NCBI GenBank assembly: GCA_021800445.1
Contig: JAJYYZ010000016.1
Location: 1 to 39,970 of the forward strand
Length of the DNA stretch: 39,970 bases
Direction: 5' to 3'
Origin: a bacterium
GTDB lineage: Bacteria; Thermotogota; Thermotogae; Mesoaciditogales; Mesoaciditogaceae
Shown here: positions 7,321 through 13,940 of the stretch, piece by piece
Layout of the letters: every line of letters begins with the position of its first letter
Numbering within the stretch: position 1 is the first letter of the stretch
Position numbers and translations under genes: made by a program
Notes under the pieces: model-generated
What the model was told of the DNA's origin: nothing
The model's input: only the letters and a program-made list of their open reading frames with translations
The model's database searches: none

Positions 7321-8034
7321 ATGATAATTTATGGAAGAAATGTCATAAGTGAGGCTTTAAAAAACGGCATACACATGTCAAAAATCTTCATGTCTGACGC
7401 TGATTTTTCAGGAGACATGAGGTTACTTAGAAAGAAAATAGAAGAAAAGAATCTAAAGATAGAGATAATTGACGATAAGCAACTTGATGAGGTTACGCAT
7501 TCAAAGGATCATCAGGGTATCGCAGCGAAGATAAAGGATTTCGTCTATTCTCAAACTTTTGACGTGCTTGACGCGATAGATCATGATCCGTTTATCGTTA
7601 TATTGGATCAAATTCAGGATCCCCAAAATTTCGGTGCAATAATCAGAACTGCTTACGGAGCCGGTGTGGATCTTGTTATAATTCCCGAACATTCAAGCGT
7701 CATGGTTACACCCGCGGTTTTAAAGGCTTCTGCCGGATACGCGTTCCGAATGCCAATTTGCGTGGAGACTAATTTATCGAGGATAATAGAAGCGTTGAAA
7801 AAAAGGAATATCTGGGTTTATGCCGCGACGATGGATGGAAAGCCGTATTTCAAAATGAATTTCAAAGGACCTGTTGCCTTTGTCTTCGGAAATGAAGGCA
7901 AAGGAATAAGAAAACTTGTCGCCGAAAATTGCGATGACAAAGTTTCCATACCTATGGCTCGTGAAATGGATTCTTTGAATGTTTCCGTCAGCGTGGCCGT
8001 CATTTTATTCAAGGCTATGGAGGAAAGATCATGA
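7321..8034 (+). CDS. rlmB: 23S rRNA 2'-O-methyltransferase, RlmB/TrmH (SpoU) family
   Basis: This family transfers a methyl group from S-adenosylmethionine to a ribose 2'-OH; RlmB acts on G2251 of 23S rRNA. The 237-residue protein has the N-terminal substrate-binding domain (MIIYGRNVISEAL to about residue 75, with the HQGIAAKI motif) and a SPOUT catalytic domain. Motif 1 is DPQNFGAIIRTA (catalytic Asn and Arg), motif 2 is FVFGNEGKGIRK, and motif 3 is SIPMAREMDSLNVSVSVAV, which form the knotted cofactor site. The start is set by GAGGTGG eight bases upstream. It overlaps mutL by 4 bases, so the two are cotranscribed. The exact target nucleotide cannot be read from sequence, and a tRNA-directed relative is possible. 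Confidence 0.9.
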   Translation: MIIYGRNVISEALKNGIHMSKIFMSDADFSGDMRLLRKKIEEKNLKIEIIDDKQLDEVTHSKDHQGIAAKIKDFVYSQTFDVLDAIDHDPFIVILDQIQDPQNFGAIIRTAYGAGVDLVIIPEHSSVMVTPAVLKASAGYAFRMPICVETNLSRIIEALKKRNIWVYAATMDGKPYFKMNFKGPVAFVFGNEGKGIRKLVAENCDDKVSIPMAREMDSLNVSVSVAVILFKAMEERS

Positions 8035-9698
8035 TAATAAAATTGCCAGAAGAGGTCGTAAGGAGGATCGCGGCGGGAGAGGTTGTGGATCATCCGTCTT
8101 CGGTCGTAAAGGAATTGGTCGAGAATGCAATGGATGCCCAGGCATCGAAGGTAAAGGTTTCAATAGAGGGCGGAGGAAAGTCTTCCATAACAGTCGATGA
8201 TGACGGAATCGGCATGAATGAGGAAGATTTGAAGATGGCCGTGCTTCCGCACACAACATCTAAAATAGAAGATTTTGACGATATCTTCGATCTCACAACC
8301 TTTGGCTTTCGCGGAGAGGCTATAGCCTCGATGGCGGCCGTTTCTAAAATGGAGATCGAAAGTTCAAACACACAGGATGGAACGGGTCATGGCATAGAGG
8401 TTATAGGCGGTATAATCGGCGAAACTTTTTCGATAGCCAAAACCAAGGGTACACGCGTGACCGTTACCGATCTGTTCTTCAACGTTCCGGCAAGAAGAAA
8501 ATTTTTGAGTTCCGTCACAGTCGAATCAAGAATGGTAACCGAGATAGTCGAAAAATTCATTTTATCTTCCAACATATCTATTGAATATGCAAGAGACGGA
8601 GAAAGAATATACAACATCGCAAAAGAATCAACGCTTGAGGATCGAGTCAAGGTCATCTTCGGCGATCAAAATTTAACAAAAATAGACGAACAAATGGGCG
8701 GCATGAGAATATACGGGTACATCAGTGCTCCTGATGTCGGAAGACAAAATCGTTTAAACGAAGTCGTGTTTGTAAATGGCAGGTATGTGAAAAGTCCATT
8801 TTTGCTCAAAGCCGTTGAAACTGGATATGCAGAGCATCTTAAAAAAGGAGAATTCCCGACGGCAGTGATTTTTATAGAAGTCCCGCCTCAGGTCATCGAT
8901 GTTAACGTCCATCCGCAAAAGTTAGAGGTGAAGTTCAGCGATCAATCGCGGGTCTTTGGAAGTATAGCCACCGTTGTAAAGCACGCCTTGGCCTCTCCAT
9001 CCATTTTTCAAATACCCGTTGAAAGAGCGTCTAACTTTGAAAGTAAAGAATCATCTTTTCAAACGTACGAAAAGCATGAAAGATCCGGAGATGGGGGTAA
9101 TTTTGATTTTGATCTCGATCGTACATCTGAAATGTCCCAACAAAAAGTTGAAAGAGAAAAACTTTCTCAAACTAAACCCATGGGAGTTTTGAAAGGAAGG
9201 TATTTGCTGTCTTACGGACAAAGTGCGATATACATCACGGATATTCACGCCGCGCACGAAAGAATTTTGTTTGACAGGATAAAATTTCAAACTCTTTCGT
9301 CTCAAAAACTCATAAATCCGGTAAAAGTTGATCTGAATCAAATTCAAACGGATGTCTTCAACGATCACGAGGAAGAAATAAAATCATTCGGCTTTGAATT
9401 CAAGGATGGAAAACTTTTTAGCGTCCCATCGATCAAAGATGTGGATGATTGGGCAGCGCTTTTTGTCTCGACGATAGAAAATTTCAGAATATCTTTTGCA
9501 AAGGATCCGAAAGCAGCATTTTTCGCCGATGTCGCATGTAAGATGGCGGTAAAAACCGGAGAAAAAATTTCTGACGCGGAGATATTGCAGTTGCTCTCAG
9601 ATCTTGACAAATTGGAAGTCTGGTCATGTCCGCACGGAAGGCCTCTCGTTTATTCAATTGAGTTCGGTCGGCTTGACAGATATTTTGGCCGGGATTAG
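8031..9698 (+). CDS. mutL: DNA mismatch repair protein MutL (endonuclease-type)
   Basis: MutL links mismatch recognition by MutS to strand removal. The 555-residue protein starts with the GHKL ATPase: residues with the motifs ELVENAMDA, DDDGIGM, TFGFRGEA and GTRVTVTDLFFNVPAR. The C-terminal dimerisation domain carries endonuclease motifs: DIHAAHERILFD (near residue 403), ACKMAVK (about 502) and CPHGRP (about 533). The first is normally DQHA(X)2E(X)4E, so it differs by Q to I and by a final D for E. The linker (about 320-380) is short and polar. The stop codon overlaps that of the convergent Nramp gene by 4 bases. No mutS lies in this window. Confidence 0.93.
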   Translation: MIIKLPEEVVRRIAAGEVVDHPSSVVKELVENAMDAQASKVKVSIEGGGKSSITVDDDGIGMNEEDLKMAVLPHTTSKIEDFDDIFDLTTFGFRGEAIASMAAVSKMEIESSNTQDGTGHGIEVIGGIIGETFSIAKTKGTRVTVTDLFFNVPARRKFLSSVTVESRMVTEIVEKFILSSNISIEYARDGERIYNIAKESTLEDRVKVIFGDQNLTKIDEQMGGMRIYGYISAPDVGRQNRLNEVVFVNGRYVKSPFLLKAVETGYAEHLKKGEFPTAVIFIEVPPQVIDVNVHPQKLEVKFSDQSRVFGSIATVVKHALASPSIFQIPVERASNFESKESSFQTYEKHERSGDGGNFDFDLDRTSEMSQQKVEREKLSQTKPMGVLKGRYLLSYGQSAIYITDIHAAHERILFDRIKFQTLSSQKLINPVKVDLNQIQTDVFNDHEEEIKSFGFEFKDGKLFSVPSIKDVDDWAALFVSTIENFRISFAKDPKAAFFADVACKMAVKTGEKISDAEILQLLSDLDKLEVWSCPHGRPLVYSIEFGRLDRYFGRD

Positions 9699-10978
9699 AT
9701 TGTCTGGTATATCAAAAAGATGTTCAAAAAAACTATGGAAGAGGCTATGATCCAACTCATGACGTTTGTCAACTTCGTATTGACGAGATTTCCCATGATT
9801 TTCTTGTTTTTCGTGAACTGAATGAGCGGGAAAAGCGCAAAGATTATGCCAAAACTCAAAACCACCTGACTGAAAACAAGCACATCAGTTGGCTTCATTC
9901 CCAAAAAGATCACCACAAATGACGGTATCATCGTGACAAGTCTTCTTATCCAGATGGGTATTTTGAACTTCACGAAACTTTGCATGAGTACCTGTCCCGA
10001 CATGGTTCCAACAGCCGAAGACGAAAGACCGGAAGCAAGTAAAGATAAGGCGAATATGAGGCCTGCGCCTGCGCCCAGCAACGGAATAAGCGTCATATAA
10101 GCAGTCGATATGCTCGATACCTCTTGATGACCTGTAAAATGAAAGGTTGATGCCGCCATCATGAGCATTGCCATGTTAACGAAACCCGCTATGCCCATGG
10201 CTATCAAAACGTCTAACATGTTGAATTTATGCAACCTTTTCATTTGGTTTTCATCATCAGCCTTTATTCTGTCTTCGGTCAGGGCGGAATGCAGATATAT
10301 GACGTGGGGCATAACAGTTGCTCCAAGGATACCGGCAGCCATGTATATGCTTTCCACACCGCTGAATTGCGGAATTAAAGTACCATTCAAAATCCCAAAT
10401 CCGTTTGGTTTGCTAAAGAAAATCTCGCTTATGTAAGAAAAGGCTATAACTCCGAGCAAGACAGTTATGATCGCTTCGAACGGTCTAAAGCCGTAATTTT
10501 GAAATAAAAGTATGAAAACCGTTGCAATTCCTGCAAGTGCCGCCCCTATCACAAGTGGAACTCCGAGAAGCAATTGGAAAGCGATCGATGCCCCTATGAA
10601 CTCAGCAAGATCGGTAAAAATCGCTATGATTTCAGTTTGAATCCAGTAAAACCAAACAATTCTTTTGGGATACCTCTCGCTTATCAACTCGGCAAGATTT
10701 TTACCCGTCGCTATTCCGAGCTTGGACGAAAGCGCCTGAATAAACATGGCCATTAAATTTGCCCAAAGGATGACCCACAACAATTCATATCCGAAGATTG
10801 CGCCGCCTTGAATATTCGTTGCAAAATTTCCTGGATCCACATACGCAACGGAAGCGATAAAAGCAGGGCCTAAAAAGGGAAGCAATCTGTTCATGCCACG
10901 TTTTTTGCTTGTCCTATCGAGCACGGATTTGCCATCTGAAAGCGTTTTTTGATCCATCTTTTTCATGATCTTTTCCAT
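9695..10978 (-). CDS. mntH: Nramp-family divalent metal transporter (MntH-like)
   Basis: This is a proton-coupled importer of Mn2+ or Fe2+ in the inner membrane. The roughly 427-residue protein has about 11 hydrophobic segments, the helix 1 motif DPGNFATNIQGGA (metal-binding Asp and Asn) and the helix 6 motif ATVMPHVIYLHSAL (metal-binding Met, and the conserved His). The frame is open up to 11026, but those codons lie in the terminator of the gene before it. I therefore prefer the ATG at 10978 with AGGG nine bases upstream; an ATG at 10987 is the alternative. Its position directly behind a peroxiredoxin suggests a role in metal supply during oxidative stress, which is inference. Confidence 0.9.
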   Translation of the reverse strand: MEKIMKKMDQKTLSDGKSVLDRTSKKRGMNRLLPFLGPAFIASVAYVDPGNFATNIQGGAIFGYELLWVILWANLMAMFIQALSSKLGIATGKNLAELISERYPKRIVWFYWIQTEIIAIFTDLAEFIGASIAFQLLLGVPLVIGAALAGIATVFILLFQNYGFRPFEAIITVLLGVIAFSYISEIFFSKPNGFGILNGTLIPQFSGVESIYMAAGILGATVMPHVIYLHSALTEDRIKADDENQMKRLHKFNMLDVLIAMGIAGFVNMAMLMMAASTFHFTGHQEVSSISTAYMTLIPLLGAGAGLIFALSLLASGLSSSAVGTMSGQVLMQSFVKFKIPIWIRRLVTMIPSFVVIFLGMKPTDVLVFSQVVLSFGIIFALFPLIQFTKNKKIMGNLVNTKLTNVMSWIIASSIVFLNIFLIYQTI

Positions 10979-10991
10979 ATCCGTCATCCCT

Positions 10992-11020
10992 AAAAAAGAT
11001 GAGGCGCTTGAGCGCCTCAT
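10992..11020 (-). terminator. Rho-independent terminator after the peroxiredoxin gene
   Basis: A 10-bp stem (10999-11008 with 11011-11020, containing GAGGCGCT/AGCGCCTC) is followed on the minus strand by six T. It starts just past the peroxiredoxin stop codon, so mntH is expressed by read-through or from an unseen promoter. Confidence 0.85.
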
Positions 11021-11022
11021 TC

Positions 11023-11673
11023 TCATTTTTCGTATTTTCTAAAAGCGAGGAACCAATCTACTTTCTCGTAATCTTCTTTCATTCTCTTTTCCGCATCATC
11101 GACGGTAAGCGGTGTCGGAACGATAACCCTTTCTCCCACTTTCCAGTTTGCCGGAGTCGCGACGCCGTGTTTGTCCGTGTACTGAAGCGCGTCAACGAGT
11201 CTTAAGATCTCTTCTACATTTCTTCCGTTTGTGGCGGGATAGTACAAAATTGCCCTGACAATGCCTTTGTCATCGATGGCAAAGACCGTTCTTACGGTTG
11301 AGGTCTTTCCGCTTCCCGGATGGATCATGCCGTAAAGATGTGCCACGTTCATGTCGAGATCGGCGATGACAGGAAAGTCTACTTTAAAGCCGAAATACTT
11401 TTGAATTTCTCTTATCCATGCTATATGTGAATATACGCTGTCTATGGAAAGTCCTATAAGTTGAACGTTGCGTTTTTTGAATTCATCTTGTTTTTCCGCG
11501 AAAGCGGCAAATTCTGTCGTGCAAACTGGCGTGAAATCGGCAGGATGGGAAAACAGGACTACCCATTTGCCTAAAAAATCGGAAAGTTTTATCTTACCTT
11601 TTGTCGTCACCGCCTCAAATTCCGGCGCCTTTTCACCTATCAACGGTATTCTTACTTCTCTTGTTTCTTCCAT
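11023..11673 (-). CDS. 1-Cys peroxiredoxin (Prx6/AhpC-TSA family)
   Basis: It reduces hydrogen peroxide and organic peroxides. The 216-residue protein has the catalytic motif [13 protein letters not shown] (PxxxTxxC; peroxidatic Cys near residue 51) and the long C-terminal extension of the Prx6 type, with [13 protein letters not shown] and WFLAFRKYE. No second Cys is present, so it must be recharged by an outside thiol, as in 1-Cys enzymes. Related thermophile proteins form decamers. The start is supported by AGGAGG eight bases upstream. It is followed by a terminator and then by the Nramp transporter. Confidence 0.92.
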   Translation of the reverse strand: MEETREVRIPLIGEKAPEFEAVTTKGKIKLSDFLGKWVVLFSHPADFTPVCTTEFAAFAEKQDEFKKRNVQLIGLSIDSVYSHIAWIREIQKYFGFKVDFPVIADLDMNVAHLYGMIHPGSGKTSTVRTVFAIDDKGIVRAILYYPATNGRNVEEILRLVDALQYTDKHGVATPANWKVGERVIVPTPLTVDDAEKRMKEDYEKVDWFLAFRKYEK

Positions 11674-11715
11674 TTTAATTCCTCCTTATATTAAACGCTA
11701 ATGATTTTCAATTTC

Positions 11716-11721
11716 ATTATA
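11716..11721 (-). promoter_or_regulatory. -10 box of the peroxiredoxin gene
   Basis: TATAAT on the minus strand is preceded by a very AT-rich stretch with a weak TTTAAA at the -35 position. It lies 43 bases before the ATG. Confidence 0.5.
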
Positions 11722-11825
11722 TCTTTTAAATTTTACTTTTAAATGAATTAAATGTTACAACTTTTTCTCTGTTTTTTTCTATTGTCATGCGCCGATTTCT
11801 GATCACACATTACTTGTCGCCGTTA

Positions 11826-11834
11826 TGGTATAAT
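11826..11834 (+). promoter_or_regulatory. Extended -10 promoter of the AIM24-like gene
   Basis: TGGTATAAT on the plus strand, 29 bases before the ATG at 11864; no clear -35. Confidence 0.6.
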
Positions 11835-11863
11835 GTGTTGATTTCACTTGAGAAGGTGTTTTT

Positions 11864-12412
11864 ATGAGATATGAAATAATCGGCAAGCCATACTATCCGG
11901 TTTTGAGAGTGGTTATAGAAATAGGAGACAGATTCATTTCAAAGATGGATTGTGTGATTTCTCTTGATACGAACACAAAATGGAAAGATACCGATCACGG
12001 TTTTTCTCTTTTTTATGTCGATGTTTATCCGTCGGAGGTGATCTTTGCCTCTAAAAAATCCGGGGATATATATCTTATAGAACTTTCAGGCCAATCTTTG
12101 TACGTCAGATCGGACTCGATATTCGCCTTCTACGGTGATGTGTCGATAGACCGTGAGTGGGGAGGGTCAAAAGATTTTTTTGAAGATCAAAACAAATCTC
12201 TTTTTAAGATTACCGGCAAGGGGGGAGTTTTCGTTGCTCCCAGTGGCTTAATCTACAAAAAATGGATAGAAGGCACGAATTTCATCTCAGAAGAAAATGT
12301 CGTGGCCTTTGAGCCTTCTTTATCTTTCAAACCCTATTCAATTTCAGAAAATCAAAGATCTTTTTATGCTTTTAACGGCGGAGGAAACATGTACATACAG
12401 ACAAGAAAGTAA
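11864..12412 (+). CDS. AIM24/TIGR00266-like protein (182 aa)
   Basis: The molecular role of this family is unknown; bacterial members share a beta-rich fold with yeast mitochondrial AIM24. The opening MRYEIIGKPYYPVLRVVIEIGDRFISKMDC fits the usual start, in which a surface residue is followed by a statement of gain or exposure. Further matches are SLFKITGKGGVFVAPSGLIYK, EENVVAFEPSLSFKPYS and a closing GGGNMYIQTRK, which mirrors the family ending with a glycine turn and IQSR/IQTR. Many members have a long glycine-rich middle segment; here it is short. The start has AGAAGGTG upstream. It stands alone on the plus strand, with the hairpin repeat 7 bases after its stop. Confidence 0.7.
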   Translation: MRYEIIGKPYYPVLRVVIEIGDRFISKMDCVISLDTNTKWKDTDHGFSLFYVDVYPSEVIFASKKSGDIYLIELSGQSLYVRSDSIFAFYGDVSIDREWGGSKDFFEDQNKSLFKITGKGGVFVAPSGLIYKKWIEGTNFISEENVVAFEPSLSFKPYSISENQRSFYAFNGGGNMYIQTRK

Positions 12413-12418
12413 CACACT

Positions 12419-12458
12419 TCCACCACTTATAGAAGTGAGAGAGTGCTTGCTCAAAAAA
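12419..12458 (-). repeat. 40-base hairpin repeat, copy 2 (solo element end)
   Basis: This is related to 157-196. It has a perfect 5-bp stem CACTT/AAGTG around ATAG (12424-12428 with 12433-12437). No transposase or second end is nearby, so it looks like a remnant or a solo end. It supplies the TGA of the small membrane protein at 12451. Confidence 0.75.
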
Positions 12459-12651
12459 GGATAAATAGAATGACAAACACCAAAAACACCGATATCGCAA
12501 CTCCAAAAACGCTTAAAGATATGTATATAATCAACGATATTTTTCCTTCGATTCTTTTTTCTCTTTCAAAATGCCTTAAAACATGAGCGTTCCATAAAAG
12601 AGAAATAAGCGAGGTAATTCCGACAATCAATACTAAAATTAGAACCAGCAT
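12451..12651 (-). CDS. Small membrane protein, unknown function (66 aa)
   Basis: No family is recognised. The protein has two hydrophobic segments (about residues 1-20 and 40-66) separated by a charged stretch, WNAHVLRHFEREKRIEGK. That predicts a two-helix hairpin in the inner membrane. GGTGA lies five bases before the ATG, so it is probably translated. It follows the HU gene across a terminator. The last residues and stop codon come from the hairpin repeat, so the original C-terminus may have been longer. Confidence 0.6.
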   Translation of the reverse strand: MLVLILVLIVGITSLISLLWNAHVLRHFEREKRIEGKISLIIYISLSVFGVAISVFLVFVILFILF

Positions 12652-12663
12652 TCAATTCACCAT

Positions 12664-12693
12664 AGAAAAACGCGCCGATGCGGCGCGTTTTTT
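12664..12693 (-). terminator. Terminator after the HU gene
   Basis: A 9-bp stem AACGCGCCG/CGGCGCGTT (12669-12677 with 12681-12689) has a 3-base loop and T-runs on both sides, so it could work in both directions. It ends right at the HU stop codon. Confidence 0.85.
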
Positions 12694-12965
12694 CACTTCA
12701 CTTCTTCCTTAAAAGCTTTTCCCGGGCGGAATTTCGGAACCTTTCTTTCGGAGATCTTTATCTTCTTGCCAGTCTGAGGATTTCTGCCCTCGCGCGCTGC
12801 CCTTTTGACGACTTCAAAAGTTCCAAAACCAACGAGTTGAACTTTTTCATCTTTGGCAAGTGACTTTGAGACGGTTGCGAGAACGCTCTCAACTACATCT
12901 TTGATCTCCTTCTTGTGGTATCCTGTTTCTTCTGCTACCTTATCGATCAGTTCCTTCTTGTTCAT
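12693..12965 (-). CDS. hup: HU-type DNA-binding protein (90 aa)
   Basis: This is a nucleoid protein that bends DNA as a dimer. The sequence MNKKELIDKVAEETGYHKKE, the core VQLVGFGTFEV, the arm motif GRNPQTGKKI and the end VPKFRPGKAFKEEV are standard HU/IHF features at full length. The ATG at 12965 is used because GGGGG lies seven bases upstream; an in-frame ATG 21 bases earlier has no ribosome site. The Pro in RNPQTG is the intercalating residue of the family. Confidence 0.95.
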   Translation of the reverse strand: MNKKELIDKVAEETGYHKKEIKDVVESVLATVSKSLAKDEKVQLVGFGTFEVVKRAAREGRNPQTGKKIKISERKVPKFRPGKAFKEEVK

Positions 12966-13042
12966 TTTGTTTCCCCCTTTCATCAAGTGGTTGGAAATGT
13001 CCGTTGTTACTGCTAAATTCGAATCAATATCGGTATTGCTTA

Positions 13043-13071
13043 AATATACAACAAAAAATCAAAGTTGTCAA
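13043..13071 (-). promoter_or_regulatory. Promoter of hup
   Basis: TTGACA (13066-13071), a 17-base spacer and TATATT (13043-13048) on the minus strand. The leader is about 70 bases. Confidence 0.75.
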
Positions 13072-13102
13072 ATATCCTTTAATGCTGTAAAAACGATAAA
13101 TA

Positions 13103-13150
13103 GTAAAGAAAACAAGAGCAAATAAACGATTACACAGTTTATTTGCTCTT
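13103..13150 (-). terminator. Probable terminator of hpf, AT-rich
   Basis: A perfect 14-bp stem (13114-13127 with 13137-13150) with a 9-base loop is followed on the minus strand by GTTTTCTTTAC. A second small hairpin, AAGATGT/ACATCTT, sits just before it in the reading direction of hpf (about 13150-13168). The T-run is interrupted, so termination is likely but not certain. Confidence 0.6.
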
Positions 13151-13229
13151 AAAGATGTATAAACATCTTATATGCCTATTTTTGAAAGAATTTGGCACTT
13201 GCCTTACATTCTAAATTTCACAAATCCCT

Positions 13230-13739
13230 TTATTGGGGAATTATCAGACCGTAATTCCCATCTTCTCTTTTGTAAAGCACGTTTATCTGACCATCATCGA
13301 CGTTTCTGAAAACGAAAAACTCATGCCCGAGCATCTCCATCTCTACTATCGCTTCGTTAACGTCTATGGGTGAGAGCACAAATTTCTTTACTTTAACAAC
13401 CTTTTCTTCTTTTTCAACTTCCGGTTGAGCGGGCTGAACTTTTTCTCTCTTGAGAGTGGTATATCTTTCTTTGAATCTTTTAAAACGCTTTTCAAGGATT
13501 TCAACGCAACCGTCTATTGAAGCGTAAAAATCGGTCGTCGTCTCTTTTGCCCTTACTATTATGGATCTTAACTTCAAAGTCGCTTCCACGATGTTGCTTT
13601 CACGTTCTTTTTCAAATTTAACTTCGATATCGGCGGAAGGATCTTCTATTAACCTTTCAAGTTTCTCAACTTTCTTTTCGAAATAACTTTTCATCGCGTC
13701 GCTAAGTTCAACATTTCTTGACTTGTACTGAATTTTCAA
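13230..13739 (-). CDS. hpf: Ribosome hibernation promoting factor, long form
   Basis: This factor binds the 30S decoding site and, in its long form, pairs 70S ribosomes into inactive 100S dimers. The 169-residue protein has the N-terminal HPF/YfiA domain (MKIQYKSRNVELSDAMKSYFEKKVEKLER, then DIEVKF and FYASID near residue 70), a charged linker at about 100-115, and the C-terminal dimerisation domain with SPIDVNEAIVEMEMLGHEFFVFRN and INVLYKREDGNYGLI. GGGGAG lies just before the ATG. It stands next to tRNA-Ala on the opposite strand. Confidence 0.95.
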   Translation of the reverse strand: MKIQYKSRNVELSDAMKSYFEKKVEKLERLIEDPSADIEVKFEKERESNIVEATLKLRSIIVRAKETTTDFYASIDGCVEILEKRFKRFKERYTTLKREKVQPAQPEVEKEEKVVKVKKFVLSPIDVNEAIVEMEMLGHEFFVFRNVDDGQINVLYKREDGNYGLIIPQ

Positions 13740-13796
13740 TTTGATCTCCCCTTTCTTTCGTCGCTCTTAACCAAGTCCATGCCACTTTCCGAATTC

Positions 13797-13826
13797 TTGA
13801 CGGCCAGAGGCCTTATATGTTAAACT
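13797..13826 (+). promoter_or_regulatory. Promoter of tRNA-Ala
   Basis: TTGACG (13797-13802) and TAAACT (13821-13826) with an 18-base spacer, ending 10 bases before the tRNA. Confidence 0.55.
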
Positions 13827-13835
13827 CTTTAAAAA

Positions 13836-13911
13836 GGGGTCGTGGCGCAGTTGGGAGCGCGCTTCCTTCGCAAGGAAGAGGCCGTGGGTTCGAATCCCAT
13901 CGGCTCCACCA
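13836..13911 (+). tRNA. tRNA-Ala (CGC)
   Basis: This 76-base gene includes CCA. The anticodon stem CTTCC/GGAAG encloses TTCGCAA, giving anticodon CGC (reads GCG). The acceptor pairs GGGGTCG with CGGCTCC, containing G3:U70, the identity mark of alanine tRNA. Confidence 0.95.
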
Positions 13912-13913
13912 GA

Positions 13914-13940
13914 AAGGCAGAGTAAAATCTGCCTTATTTG
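13914..13940 (+). terminator. Terminator of tRNA-Ala
   Basis: An 8-bp stem AAGGCAGA/TCTGCCTT with a 6-base loop, followed by ATTTGTTTG. It overlaps the last codons of the convergent EF-G-like gene. Confidence 0.65.
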
